Shown here piece by piece: positions 33,781-64,000 of a DNA stretch of 64,000 nt. The translations under genes and the position numbers were made by a program. Under the pieces are notes generated by a model. It worked only from the letters and a program-made list of their open reading frames with translations, ran no database searches and was not told the DNA's origin. The stretch's first letter is position 1. The number at the start of each line of letters is the position of its first letter. This DNA is from Tubiluchus corallicola (lineage: Eukaryota > Priapulida > Priapulimorpha > Priapulimorphida > Tubiluchidae): positions 1 through 64,000 of the forward strand of contig JAQGDQ010000526.1 of assembly GCA_030141605.1 (NCBI GenBank). Reading direction: 5' to 3'.

Positions 33781-33870
33781 TAGGGATGCACAAAATATTC
33801 GGATCACCGAATTTTCCCCCTGAATACCAGTATAAAAATCTGGTACGGTAAACCCCAGTTTTAATCTCAC
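33781..33870. mobile_element. Possible hAT left end
   Basis: TAGGGATGCACAAAATATTC, then GGATCACCGAAT, resembles hAT termini of the TAGGGATGCACCGA type. No partner end was found; a LINE relic begins shortly after. Confidence 0.35.
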
Positions 33871-33989
33871 TAAAAGATTTGGCATAATTTTGGTATGCTT
33901 TTCTAACAGTTGTTACATTTGGTGAAAATCCTATTAAATAAGCAAATATGATACTTACAAAAATTTATTTGCGAAAAGCTGATACTAAC

Positions 33990-34625
33990 TGATAACGGTT
34001 GTTCGACCCATTTTGGAATACGTGTCGGTTGTATTGCCACCCCAGTATGCTACTCTTAAAAATGCTCTTGAAAGAACTCGGGACAGATGCCCTCGTCTTG
34101 CTATTGACTTTGATCCTTCATTGATTTCTACTCTTGAGCAGAATTCAGCTCTTGAGCTGGATAAGGCATTAGACTGTAAACCTTGTGAATTGCTTCATAA
34201 TAAATTAGCGGAAACACTGTTCTGACATAGACAGACTTTTTCCCAGGCCTCACAGAGTTCTCCGTGGTCATGAATTTTAATTATTTGTGCAACCAGCTAG
34301 AACCAACATCAGATCTCACTTCTTTGGTCATTGTGTTGTTCAGCCATGGAATCGTCTTTCATCATCAACCATCAGTGTTTCATCAATTGACAGTTTAAAC
34401 AGGTGTTTGAGACAGGACTGTTTACAGATAGTTACCATCTAGGTCCTTATTTCTTTAGTTAAGGTAGTAACACAAACACGGAACAACAGCTGACATATTT
34501 ACTTTTTGTTTATGTATGATAACTGGAAAGATGCAATGCACCATCAGTACCCAACTCATGTGAATGCACAATAGCGTGGCTATCTGGGTATTTAACATAC
34601 ATGGCCAAATAAATCAATAAAATTC
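33990..34625 (+). pseudogene. LINE ORF2 3' relic
   Basis: The frame reads RPILEYVSVVLPPQYATLKN, then ALERTRDRCPRLAIDF, the usual LINE RT tail signature. After a stop at 34223 it continues in another frame (TARTNIRSHFFGHCVVQPWN, then RLSSSTISVSSIDSLNRCL). The end, rich in AATAAA-like words near 34605-34625, looks like a LINE 3' tail. Confidence 0.7.
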
Positions 34626-34993
34626 TTCAATACTACTTTTATTGATTGTACAAAATAGTTTAGACTGCTGAAATAATTAGGGCTGCTTTTAAAATACTTA
34701 ATACTTTACTACAATAACTATTAAATAAAAACACGGATTTAGTAATCAGAATAATTTTACACAGGACTTCTAAGTCACTACTAACTTAAAGGAAAGGCCA
34801 AGGATTTTAGGAGGTTAGGCTCATTTCAATGTTTTTGAAAAATGTTAGAAGGATTTATTAATAAAACTGCAATAAGCGCCTCGTGTAACTAGTAAAATCA
34901 CTTTAAAGTTGCAATCACTTCATGCTTTGAGGCTTCTGTTTTCAATGCCCATTCTTCTTACAATGACATCATTCATCTTGAAAAAAGTAGCAC

Positions 34994-35338
34994 TGTTGTG
35001 GAGATCTGGAATATTCTATAGTATAGTAGAACCAATCTTCTTACTTTATAGAAGCAGTCGAAGTTTCGAGAACTTTCTATACATGATGCGCATAGTAGTT
35101 TCTAGATTGTTCATTGCACTGATATATAAGGCGGAGCTGGCCGCTCAAGTTTATTCTCGTATTCTCAGATTAATCTCATATTCTCGTTTTTACGTCTCCA
35201 GATTATCACTTGACTGTACATATTTTGCATTCCTTCATACTTTTGTGTTATAAAATTCTCGCATAATAAACTAGTTTTATTTGACGACATGTTTTCTGGT
35301 TTTATCTACGAGCCGTCCGAGAGAAACAAAACACAACA
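34994..35338 (+). mobile_element. Solo LTR of an LTR retrotransposon
   Basis: The 345-bp unit begins TGTTGTGGAG and ends ACACAACA, so the ends form the perfect short inverted repeat TGTTGTG/CACAACA with canonical TG...CA. It is flanked by the identical 5-bp target duplication AGCAC (34989-34993 and 35339-35343). Inside are a TATA box, TATATAAG (35123-35130), and AATAAA (35265-35270), placed as in an LTR. No internal gag-pol or second LTR is present, so it is a solo LTR left by recombination. The superfamily is not certain; 5-bp duplications fit Ty3/Gypsy or BEL. Confidence 0.88.
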
Positions 35339-35627
35339 AGCACACTGTCAATCTTCATCAAAAGTATAACTAGTTTTTACAAAAAAATTAGATAGCTACA
35401 TTTTATTAAAATTTTGACATTAGTGAAGCTGCGGAGGTTTGAATTAGTTTAAGTAACGCTAACTTATGGAAAGCAACGACCTGCTCACGAAAAGTCATGA
35501 AGTGTCCCAGTTACATCATGATTTTCAAGTGTATGGCTGCTATCATCACGCCTGAAAGTTTCAATTGAGAGATAGTATGTTTTAAATTTATGCCTTATCG
35601 GGTAAAATGAACTAAATGTACTGAGTG

Positions 35628-35695
35628 ACTTGTTCTTTCCTTTAAAACGATTTAAACACTACAATGTTTAAATCATTTTAAAGGAAATAACAAGT
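35628..35695. repeat. 31-bp hairpin
   Basis: ACTTGTTCTTTCCTTTAAAA and following bases pair with the complement ending at 35695 with two mismatches and a 6-base loop. Confidence 0.8.
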
Positions 35696-36267
35696 AAGTT
35701 TATAATTTCTTTCAGTAAGAATGTTTGCGTTTCCATTAATACATTGCAAAACACAAGAAAATTTGGTTCGACTCCGGTCAGGTACGCCACTTTAACTTGA
35801 CATTTTATTTGGAATTTGGTTCAGTAAATACAACGTCCGATTATATGATTGAATTTGTTTAGGTGGTGCCCAAGTATAAAAAATCGGCTTCAGTTCAGTT
35901 GATGAAAATGTGTTTCCGGTGCACCCCTATAACACTTCCATGGACGGTCACATATTTGTCCAGAAGTGTGTTGGTCGGACTGACCATCGCTCCTACATTG
36001 CACATTCGCAGCTAAAACTGCTGGCAAGCTTTTCCAGCAAATGCGAAGATTTTACACATCGGCAGCAGTGCCCATATCGGGTATCACTGCATCAGGTATC
36101 ATGGCAAGTTTACATCTCAGTCTAGCCTTTGCAGGTATGAGATGATCAATGAATTTGCCAGTTTTGCTTGTTGCCCATTGGAGGACCTGCAGTTCCACCC
36201 TCATGCTTTTACACATTTATTTTGTTGTGCCAAACATTAATTAGTTTTAGTAAAAGAACATAATTTG

Positions 36268-36372
36268 ACAATAAGCCTTTGGCGTTGTCAAGTGCATACA
36301 AATGTGTTGTCTGGTATGCTTAACCTTTGACCTTTTCACGATCGTCAATTGCTGGAACTATGGAAAAAACTT
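36268..36372. repeat. Interspersed repeat family 2, partial copy
   Basis: Contains GCGTTGTCAAGTGCATACAA, then TTAACCTTTGACC and CAATTGCTGGAACT, matching 50015-50110 inverted and 88-150. Confidence 0.65.
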
Positions 36373-36569
36373 AACAATCCAAATGACATCTTCATATTTG
36401 CAAATGTAGATCAATATTATCCATAAATTTAATGATTTTAAAAACCGTGCAGTAAACGTCATTCACTCAACTTGTTGCAGGTAACGATGAATTTCTGGAC
36501 TCTCAGCTCAGCCATTAATCAAAATTTTCGAGAAATGAAGTGCAGTGTAGCTTCAGCTATATTGGAATC

Positions 36570-54308
<17,739 letters not shown>

Positions 54309-54597
54309 AAATGGACAGGAAAAGAAAGGGAGTAATAAATCATTTATTGTATGTAGTGCAATTTATGCATTTTTGCTTATGAAAATTTATTGCTATCTTT
54401 TGGTTTAATAGGGTGTGGTACTCTTATTACTGTAAAACAAGTTTTTTCGTGGCTATTTAATTCTGCGATATTAAAATTGAAATTTGTATTACAATTTCGT
54501 AACTGAAGTATATAAAAAATATTAAGTTTCCTAACCATTATTGCATGCTGAGGTACATCAGTAATTCGTCAGTAATACATCATAAAACATAATACAT

Positions 54598-54670
54598 TAG
54601 TAACTAATCTGTTTTGAATTTTGTATAGCATGTCATTTCTATGTCTATATAAAATTCAAAACAAATTAGT
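54598..54670. repeat. Imperfect inverted repeat downstream of MGAT2
   Basis: TAACTAATCTGTTTTGAATT at 54600 pairs with AAAATTCAAAACAAATTAGT ending near 54672. A possible terminator-like or MITE remnant hairpin about 290 bp past the stop. Confidence 0.6.
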
Positions 54671-57600
54671 TTATTGTATATGCTTTTAATATAAAAGTCC
54701 ATTCCATACTTCACATATGTAATGCAGGTGTTTATATAGCCACATTTAAACAGCACTGTACCAACATCATGACCACAACACAATTCACATTCTTAACACG
54801 TCACTGCATTAGGCCACATGCAATTTTTAATCCTGCAGCCTTTTGTGGAAGATACTGAGAACAGATAAAGTCTTTAAAGGAAGACAAGATGATTTTCCAT
54901 GTACTACCCCATTTTCAAGTACGATAAAAAGTACACATTTTAACATAATTAATACTGCAAAAGCGTTTCTGATAAATAATTGATTAGAAACTTAATTAAC
55001 GGTGGGCGAGCCCACCTCTAGATGACATCACAAACGAACATAATTTTCAACCTGCAAAAATATTCCACGAGCGTGTTGAACATGTTTGTGAAAGCAAAAA
55101 TTGAAGTACGGTGCTACTATAAGATATTCATTGTGCTATACAAAAAGTAGGAAGTTTTAAGATAAAAATTCAAATTTCAAATTTGCCTCTGTGCTCACAC
55201 ATGAGCTGTCGAACGTGTGTAGTTCTTCACAAATTAACACATCTGAACTGAGAGGTACAGCACCTGTTTTTTGTGCAACGCTTTCCGAAATGCAGGCGCT
55301 ACAGGTAGTCTAACTAGCGAATGGCAAAATGCATGTAACAGCGAAGAACGCAAAATTGTATTCGTGTGGTAGTAATTCTTTCACGTAACTGATTTTTAAA
55401 AAAATAGTGCATTTCCTTTCAATATTTTAAAGAATAGGTTGTTTTGACATACAGTTTAACATTGGGTCCAGTTTTGCTTTAAATAGTACTTACGCAGAAC
55501 AAAAAAATAACATGGAACAAAAGTTTTCTGTGTGTATGAAACTTTTGTTACTCCACAGATTGACATGCCACCTTGCCACAAGCTATAACATTACTGGAAT
55601 TTAGTGTGCAGATGTGGTGCTACCTGCTGGTGTGCATTATAATAATCTGGGTCTTTTGTGATAAATATGTGGGAAACAGATTCAATTTCCTTCGAGATTA
55701 AGCGAAGTGGAAATCCTACAGAAAATCTCCAATGCATGCATGCATATATAAACGCATCTTTGTACACGTGCATGAAACAAACAACTCGATAACAATATAC
55801 AAGTGCATGATAACACTACAGTGCACATGTGCGTGAAAACTGTTCGAATGCGTGTTTACTGACCGAAGTTAAAGAACACCGTAAATGCGGTTTCGAACGT
55901 GGCTGAAATAACTTTGCCGTTTTAATGTCTTGTGTTACAGGATCATTCTTTTGATTAGTTAGGTCTGGTCCCGGTACAGAAGAAAGTGACTGACCAAGGT
56001 AGTGACTTGTAGTTTGCACACTTTACTATAAGTTTCACTTAGGCCCCGTCTTATAACTGCAGAAAATCTATTAAGGAAACTCCTATCATACCAATTCCTC
56101 AATTCAACATGTTTACCCTTGCTCAGAAAATTTGCAAAATAAAATGTGTTTGAAAAAAGTTGTTTTACAGTACGTTCTGTAGAAATGAGATTTCTGCTTT
56201 TGATCTCGCTTTACTGTGATACAAAGGTAATAGGAAGCAATATGTTCCGTTCTTTCTTTGGTAGCTAGCTTGTTATTTTTTTGTGCAAATTGTGTTTTTT
56301 GGGGGAACTTTTATTCTAAAATAAGCAAGTACTTGTTCTACAAGGTTTACAAATGGTAAACACAAATATTCATCCATTTTATGTCAGCTGATACTTCTGT
56401 TTAGCAACCAGCTTTCTTTATTTTTAATGGTATAGAATTAGTTTCTAAATACTTGTCAGTTATTAACTTAACAGATCACATTAATATAATTCAGATTTAC
56501 AAAGTTCTACCCTTCTTGACATTATATTTTATCTAGGGTTTTATCATCCTATGTTCGGAACAATAGCAGTTAAACTAAAAAATGAGTGCTACTGTTTTTT
56601 TGTCAATGCCAATTACAATAGCGAGCAATTTTATATACATGCAATGTTTTGAAATGTGTATGGTAATAAGTGTAAGAATTTATGTAATGACGTAAAGGCA
56701 CAGCAGAGATTAAACTGGGACTTGGGTCAAATTTTAGCAAGTTTTTGCTTGGGTGTCTGTTCAAAAAACCTGACCAAATAACCTGGTTCTCGCTGCACAC
56801 AAACTTCAGTGTGAATCTCATCCATAATTAATGTCTGATAATGGCATTTACATGTCTTCTACTAATTAAATTTAAAATGCAATTTGTATGTAGCGCATAA
56901 TTCACACAGGATTTGTTGAACTGTTCAATGTTAGTAACTGAGTGACCCCAGGGTGTCCTCGGCTAAAAAGTTAAGCAGCATTGCATTGGCTAGCACATGG
57001 GTGAGCGACTGTTTCTGGGTATTTTTCTTTGCCATACGACGGCTGGTTACTTCTGCCATCAGGGAAACATGCATATACACCCAAATGTGACCAAGTCAAC
57101 TCTGCTGATATTCTTGGAACTTTCTTGGCAATGATCTAAGTTCCTGTCACTCTACAACCTACTACATTACTCTTTAAAATACAATTAAAAGAAACCAAGC
57201 AAATGATACCACTCTAGAGCAAAGCTAGTAGTAAACATTAAATAAACCCCGAAAACATGTTTTAACCTGTTCATGGCAGAGATTAAACAACTATATTATA
57301 AACTGGCTACAATGGGTACCAGGCCAGGTTATCAAGTGGGCCACCGAGTTCATATTAAGCTGATTTGGTTCCATCTCGGGGGGGGGGGGTGGTGCAAGTC
57401 TTACGATGTGAATTTCTTGTTAGCCGATACAGAGCCAACAGATATCTGATATAATTCGTGAGAAGATGATTTGAAGTAGATCTGTTTTGAACCTGACTAT
57501 CGCATTGCTGTCTGAGCATGTCGCATTAGTGCCAGCTGTCATAATTAGACAAAAAAGAGTAAAAGTGACAAAAATGATAAAATTATTTTATAATTTGAAA

Positions 57601-58565
57601 TCTAGATACTGTGCATATTTGTTTTTCATGAACAAACTGAAATAATCATTATAATTATTGTTACTCCTTTTATTATAATAGAGTATGTAAATGTCCATTT
57701 ATTGATACCTATTAAGTAGAAGATTATTTGTTATCATAATATCAAGATTAATATTAATGCTGGTACAAACCCGCAATTAATAAGATTTTGAAACCAAATT
57801 TGAAAAACGGGAAATTTTTTATCAAAAGCTGATGAAATGTAAAAAATAAAAAATAAATACTTGTGTTATGTTCTTTCACCGACCAACTACTCAGGTGCGT
57901 AAAATGTCAATGAAAGTTTGAAGTTTTGCAGTGAAATTATATTTCCAGGATTGAGCACATCAGTAATGTGAAGAATTTTTTTAGAGTTTGATTATTACAC
58001 AATTTTACACGATACAACATAGCTAACAACATATTAATTCAAAGCACATGATATTATCTAGCAACTCTGTACAGTAACATTAACTCTTGATATAAGTAGT
58101 TTCATCATTTTGATAACTAGTTACGCTTTTTAGATATTTCAGTATTACATCTAGGTATTTAGAATACCTAGAAAGTATTGTATCTAGGTATTACTTGGTA
58201 ATTAGAAATGTTGTAGACTGTCTTAGTGAGAATGTTATTCGAATTGTGAAATTCTTTGTCTTTTGTAACTAATTGTACTAATGTTTTGTATATGTAGTTG
58301 CATAGTCAGTATTACTAACATTATTTTAATGCAAGTTTTTTCATCATTTTAGATTAATGCTTATAAATTTTAGGTGACAGATTTAATAGGTATTCTCTTT
58401 ATTTTGGTTTGTGGATTTAACATCCCACAGTTACGAATCTTACTAAAACTGTCAATTCTCTCTAAAATTAAACACATCGCTATGGTGCAACTGTCTTAGT
58501 GAAATTATTAATTAATTAGCAGAAGCTAATTTACCTTTAATTTGTTGCAGTGTCATTTTCTAAGC

Positions 58566-58625
<60 letters not shown>

Positions 58626-58627
58626 CC

Positions 58628-58679
<52 letters not shown>

Positions 58680-58680
58680 A

Positions 58681-58713
<33 letters not shown>

Positions 58714-58721
58714 GTCTCTCT

Positions 58722-58757
<36 letters not shown>

Positions 58758-58770
58758 CCCCTCTCTCTCA
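58566..58770. repeat. (CT)n microsatellite
   Basis: CT repeats with CCC interruptions, intergenic. Confidence 0.98.
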
Positions 58771-59467
58771 CACAAATTTTTAAAATTTCGAATGTTATTC
58801 ATAATTTATGATCTTCTCCATTCCACGTTGCTATATACTTGCAACTGATTTTTTTAGACATTCCTATCTCATACTACTGATGACAAAATTTGAAGGTTTG
58901 CCGTGTCTATTAGTAGGTGGCGCCACCATAGTATTTGCCAATCAAATAAAATAGCCTATCAAACTGTTAAGAAGTTTGTCCTGTGTCCTATAACACATAA
59001 ATAAAAATATTATATAAAAAAGTATGATGATTATATGTTAATTGATCTTGTTCTTTACAGTTCCAGTAACAGTACCATTTTTTGCACTAACTTAAAGATT
59101 TTCTACACCTTATATCTAACAATAATGTACGTTTTTGTTTTTAAATGCAATGCCAGTATGGTTTTATGTATTCCTGTAAATCAAACGTTATCTGTGCTTG
59201 TAAGCTTCAGTTTTTTTTTATTTCGGCTAAACGTATTGTGTATATTGTGCAATTTTTTGTAACATATCATTAATCATAGGAAGGATTTTATGTTAAGTGT
59301 TATTTATATTAGTACTATAATAATTGTACCATTATGTTTTTTAATAAATTTTGGAAGGGCAGTATTTTGCTTTCAGTGTTTATGAACTTATTTTGTTGTT
59401 GTTGTGCTGGTGGTAGTGGTGGCGGTCGTTGTGATTGCTGTTTTATGTACTCAAATGGTAGAACTCA

Positions 59468-59527
59468 TATTAGTAAACGGATACAATGTGCGCAGAATAC
59501 ATATTAGTAAACGGATACAATGTGCAC
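59468..59527. repeat. 34-bp direct repeat
   Basis: CATATTAGTAAACGGATACA, then ATGTGC, occurs at 59468 and again at 59502. Confidence 0.85.
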
Positions 59528-61254
59528 TTTTGTGTTGAAGAAAACCGTTTTGCATTATACGAAAAATAATTCTGATGTTTATTGCTTGGTAATCAACCCG
59601 TAGGCAGACCTTGTTCTGTTCCTGACAGATTCTGTTTCAAATGAACTTAGAAAAACTCAACGAATGAACCCATAATCATTAACTGTTGAACCTACAAAAG
59701 GCAACAGTTAGGCAATTTCGTCTCGGCATTCGTTTTATAATAACGCATTTTAAAATTAGGAATGTAGATAATCAATTTTACACAAAATTGTTTCCAAAGT
59801 TTTACGTCCTAACAAAACGAATCCATAATAATAGTGCTATAGAATTAAATGCTGATGATAAGGTTTTACTAAAATTTATTGCAATTATTATATAAATTAC
59901 ATACTGGTGAGTATTGAACGCCCGAAGTGCAACCATCTTAACGTAAAATGGGATTACATTGGCTCAACGAAGTAACTTTAGCCCGATTCTAAGAAAGTAG
60001 CAAATGCACATATTGCAAAAAACAACAGTACTGCATTCGTCCTAATATTCAATATGTAATTATTATCTAATATTCTTGTGATGCAGACTTTTGGAAAGGC
60101 TGTTAGATCATGAAGGTTTTAGGCGTTCTCAAACTTTGTGTATGTGAGCCATAATAAAATCTGTGTAATTGCACTACTTTAATAAACTAATCAAGTACTA
60201 TTCATAATCATTAACAACAGACCAGTGACGTGGTCTAATTTAACAATCTAAAATTTATCTTTGACAACTATATGATTTTCCATTCATCTGCACTTTTATA
60301 TTTCATTATTCTATTATTTATTTGTCCCAGGCCAAAGTGCCAAATTTGCTTTATGCCTGACATATTATTTCTAAAATCTTAGCGTTACAAAGAATCTGTC
60401 ATTTTTTGGTCAATTGCTTTTAAACATGAAACCCTTGTCACATATATTTATACTATCTCACATTATCTCTCGTATGATATATTTATACTCCACGTAAGAA
60501 AACTTTATCTGTATTTGTCTAAACTTTCATCTTGCAAAACTAACTCAACCTGCACAACACAGGCAAGCACTGTGAGTTTTAAAATGACAGTGCGTTTGAA
60601 GTTCAATGCATGTCCCAGGGCTTTTGTGACAGAAAGTGTCGTATCCGATTCAACAGTACTCATTACATGTAAACTTGATTTTGACTTTAAAGGTCTTAAC
60701 ATAGCCTTGGCAACAGTGTCAGCATTATGTCTTTTTATGCTTATTTGCTATTGGCAAACCTGGGTTATCACATATGGCTCGTAATATAAATGATAATTTA
60801 TCCTAAGCTGGTTGCCATAACAAACAACGGTTATTGTTTATCTTAGCAACCACACTGTTAATGAGATCGTATTGTATTTTTGTGAGCACTTACTATTGCC
60901 AAGTCTTAGCTATCATAAGTGACTAACGAATTAAGCAGTATGCATTGGCATGCATTAGTTGCCATGGCAACTGTTTACTTTAGCCACCACACTGATGATA
61001 AAGCTGAGCTTGTATAAAAATAAGCTGAAGGAGTCATTTACTGGAGAAAAAAACGTATAGCCCAGGGTGTTTGTACGATAATCTCCAAATGCAAGATCAC
61101 CCAAACAAAACGCAGCCAAAAGTTGGGTCAGTTTGCATTGAGGAGTAGGTTAAAGCTGCTGCCATTATAATACTGATAGATTACTAGGGCCTTCATTTTG
61201 CATTTCTTAGAAATTTTGGCAAAATTATTTAATCAAGAGTTAGAGAAAAAACAT

Positions 61255-61668
61255 TAGTTTGGTTGCTTGCTCGAGCACACTGTGATTCAAGCCAAACAAT
61301 GGGGCAGCATTAAAAGATTCAACATTCAAGTACGTAATGAAGTTACAGTCACTCCTGATTGGAGGTGGTTAATACATTTTCTCTAAACATATACATGCAC
61401 CTTAACAGTCTCACATTTGTTTCAGTGACAGAGAATTAGAATTGCACAAAGACATCTTGCACCAGAATAAAGGGGTAGCTGAAGTACACAGTAAGCCTAC
61501 TCGGGTTGAGAACTGTAGAAAACTCAGTTGCAGGGGCCTTTGTTGTAGGGAGACAACCATCTTCATCACTGCTAACTTTAACTTCATCGCGCACTTGAAC
61601 ATTGAATCCTGATCAACTGTCCACTATTTAGTTTGAGTCATAGTGTGCTCAAGCAAGCAGCCAAAGTT
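61255..61668. repeat. Inverted-repeat element
   Basis: AGTTTGGTTGCTTGCTCGAG, then CACACTGTGA, at 61255 and its inverted, slightly diverged copy ending at 61668 bound about 410 bp without a coding frame. It is MITE-like. Confidence 0.6.
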
Positions 61669-61740
61669 ACAAGTTGTACCCGCGCAACAGTTAATCCTCT
61701 GCGTTTAACAAAACCCAGGTATAAACAATAAACATTAGGC

Positions 61741-62102
61741 CGTCGTGCATTGCTGTTATTGCTCCACGATTGTGGAATCATTTACCTTTGCCTGTGCATC
61801 AATTGCCATCAACACAGAATATTAAAAGTACATAAAAGCATACCTTTCTGGGCGCTGTAGTGTCGTAGCATTGCATGCACATTAGGGTAGGCTTAATCGA
61901 TTTTTGTTAACAATTACGGTGGTTTTTAATGTCTTATACAACCAGGATAATCTTACAATGACTTTAGAATGATTAATGCTATAATAATTTTAAACGTTTG
62001 TATAGTAACTGATAACAGAGCCTTAATTGTAAATACATATTTATATTATGTGATAAGTTATTATTATTATTATTATTATTACTATTATTATTATTATTAC
62101 TC
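61741..62102 (+). pseudogene. LINE 3' relic ending in a (TTA)n tail
   Basis: The frame at about 61766 reads APRLWNHLPLPVHQLPSTQN, the common LINE end motif (APRLWN.LP), then a stop. About 200 bp of AT-rich 3' UTR follow, ending in a TTA microsatellite (62058-62100), a typical LINE tail. Confidence 0.6.
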
Positions 62103-62339
62103 ATTTTTGCGTAATAGAGGCCTAGATCAACTACCAGCAATACAGATGGGCCATAACCTTGACTCGTCAATCCAAATTTTCCTATTTTTTGCTTCATATC
62201 ATTTAATTGATGCTACACTATGGACTGTGTGGTCCAAACACTCATGTATGATGATCATACAGAGAGGTGTCATTTACTTTATCTGATGTTTCTCTTCCAC
62301 TCAGTGACTCCTCGATCCAATCTACAAGTTCAGCTTCAT

Positions 62340-62680
62340 GAATAGCTAAGGCCAAAACAGTTATCATGGTAACCAATTTATTGTTTAAATTGTTACTCGT
62401 TTATGGTAACCAAGGCTGTCAATAATAAGTGCTCACAAAAATAGGATATAGTCTTATCATAAGGCAAACAGTTGCTATGGCAACCAATTCATAACAAATC
62501 ACTGTTTAGATTACTGGTCATATATGGTAATCAAGGCTTGGCAATGGCAGGTGCTCACAAATATATGATACAATCTCATCAACAACATGGTAACTAAGAT
62601 AAACAATAAGCATGTCAACCAATTCATCATAAATTGCCCATTAAATTTTCACTCATTTACGTTAAGCAAGGCTTGGGGCT
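62340..62680. repeat. Diverged tandem repeats, about 110-135 bp
   Basis: Words such as ATGGCAACCAATTCAT, TGGTAACCAAGGCT and GTGCTCACAAA recur in order. Related copies lie at 63190-63330 and, inverted, at 60800-61000. No frame. Confidence 0.6.
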
Positions 62681-62699
62681 AACTTGCTTCAAAATCTAA

Positions 62700-63170
62700 T
62701 TCCACCTGTTGTAGGCATTGAGGTATCAACATTTATTAGAGTATTCCACCCACTTCTATCTGCAGCTAACAGTGTAAGTTCTCCTGCTCCTAAAGATAGA
62801 TTTGGTTGAAATTGTTGAACATCTTAATCTTAACCATCCAAGTTGTTTTTGGTTTGCCAGGTGGTTCTTTTGCAAGGTTTTAAGGTTCCTTTAAAGCGAT
62901 TCTTTCTGGCTCTTCATTTAGTAATCTTAGAAGATGTGCTAGCCCTCTTAATCTTCGGATCTTGACTTTTGAACTCCAATAAATTTCTTTCGTACTGGTG
63001 TATAAGTCTATGTTTTTGATTATGTGTGGCCATCTTATCTTTAAAACTTTCCTAAGACTCCTCTGAAATATGTTAATCTGCTTTTCTTGAGTAATCGTTA
63101 AACCCAAAGTTTCGCTTTTGTACACAAATATGCTGGTAAAAATAGTAAAATAAAATAAATTAAATTTCAA
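62700..63170 (-). pseudogene. LINE ORF2 C-terminal relic
   Basis: The minus-strand frame 63170-62880 reads YKSETLGLTITQEKQINIFQ, RSLRKVLKIRWPHIIKNIDL and KVKIRRLRGLAHLLRL. This is the tail of a LINE polyprotein of the kind with YG.ETW.L and RR..WLGH..R motifs. Beyond a stop the same strand continues with remnants such as TLLAADRSGWNTLI. It is broken and 5'-truncated. Confidence 0.7.
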
Positions 63171-63339
63171 ATTAAATATTATTTAATAAAATAATACAAG
63201 GCTACAAATGCTCACAAAAAATGATACAACCTTATTAACATAAACTTTGCAGTTGCTAAGATAAACAGTTGATATGGCAATTAGCTTATGGCAAATTATG
63301 TTTTAAATTGCTAGCCATAATGGTTAGATTAGATCCGAA

Positions 63340-64000
63340 TATGTTGGAAGTGTTCAAATTTGCTTGGAAAAACAGTTTGTCAAAGCTACCCAATTTCGGG
63401 TAATTCTGTCAAAGGGTATTTTTTCAACAAAAAAACAAACATTGCAAGTGTGTAATATTCGTATTACTGCAACTGGCTCGGGATGTTGTGTTTGTTGTTT
63501 TTCAATCTGTAATTAATAAAACAGCGTTGAAGAAAATATTTTATACGAACGCAAAGCAAAATTTAAGGGCTAAAGTTACCCTATTTTACCGATACTTGTG
63601 TTGATAACAAACGTACAAGTATAAGCATATCAGCATGTAACTGTCTTCAGACGACCGTTTTTGATTTGCCATTTCTGGTTACATTTGCTGTAGCCACTCG
63701 TGAGTCCTGTCCTGGCAAAACTAGCCTCGCGCTTCTTACAATGTCTGCTCCTGTCTTTCTTGATAAACTGGAGTAAAAAGGCGTTCAAAACAAGGTCTGA
63801 CAAAACGTAGAAGCTCAAATATTGCAGCTGACGATGGATATAATGCTTCATCATCATTCAATAAATCACACGTCCAGTGACATGATTCTGCTCACCTCCC
63901 TATGCCAGGACTCTAGTGTTCATAATTCTATTTATTTATATGTTTGACAAATTTTGTTCAGTTTGTTTGTTTGTACTTTTTAGGTGTGGCAAGCCTTGAA
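63340..64000. other. Window end, no gene recognised
   Basis: Only short frames without family features. The sequence ends with TTTTTAGGTGTGGCAAGCC, an acceptor-like T-rich AG at about 63983 that might begin an exon of the next gene. Confidence 0.3.

Larger units (their letters stand above)
54340..60500. other. Intergenic region without recognised gene
   Basis: AT-rich sequence with the small repeats listed separately, a poly-G run near 57379, and short chance frames. Nothing matches a known family. Confidence 0.6.

Noticed and set aside
34909-35253. 114-aa open frame
   Set aside because: It lies largely within the solo LTR and shows no protein family features.
58542-58811. Ser-Leu repeat frames
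   Set aside because: Translation of the CT microsatellite; no promoter or splice context.
59686-59895. 69-aa frame in the 3' intergenic region
   Set aside because: Short, AT-driven composition, no motif.

Overview
The window is animal nuclear DNA. It is AT-rich, its genes are split by GT-AG introns, it carries many microsatellites and several kinds of mobile element, and it has no bacterial-type operons. The gene set (a metabotropic GABA-B-type receptor, CWF19L1, TRIP4/ASC-1 and MGAT2) is metazoan. The transposon mix (hAT, pogo/Tigger, LINE tails, a tRNA-headed SINE, a solo LTR) and the intron-rich gene style would fit an early-branching animal such as a sponge or cnidarian, but nothing in the sequence fixes the phylum.

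Layout. (1) 291-19683, + strand: the 3' part of a class C GPCR of the GABA-B type, 14 exons. It covers lobe 2 of the Venus flytrap domain, seven membrane helices and a short tail with a leucine-heptad coiled coil. The 5' exons lie before the window. Its introns hold a LINE relic, large CT/GA arrays and a complete pogo-type DNA transposon (14214-16376) with an open transposase frame on the opposite strand. (2) 19700-22095: repeat-rich spacer with a hAT-type MITE (20907-21294). (3) 22161-23762, - strand: intronless CWF19L1. (4) 23763-29042: non-coding spacer with a fold-back repeat and a 720-bp element that has 33-bp terminal inverted repeats and a 9-bp target duplication. (5) 29043-30581, + strand: intronless TRIP4, followed at once by a decayed copy of part of its own coding sequence. 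(6) 30860-36480: spacer with a hAT-type element, a LINE relic and a clean solo LTR. (7) 36570-54308, + strand: MGAT2 in eight coding exons, with introns full of repeats (CA array, hAT element, in-frame triplicated LINE piece, SINE, pogo-type MITE, perfect palindrome). (8) 54340-64000: no gene recognised; CT array, two LINE 3' relics and diverged tandem repeats.

The four host genes are not an evident functional unit. One is a plasma-membrane receptor, two are nuclear (spliceosome-associated CWF19L1 and the transcription coactivator TRIP4), and one is a Golgi N-glycan enzyme. I did not find a clearly new multi-gene system. The most unusual items are the intact pogo element filling a receptor intron, a five-fold array of 5'-splice-site-like motifs just before the last MGAT2 exon, the TRIP4 self-duplication that supplies a candidate poly(A) signal, and the promoter-like core inside the 720-bp TIR element.
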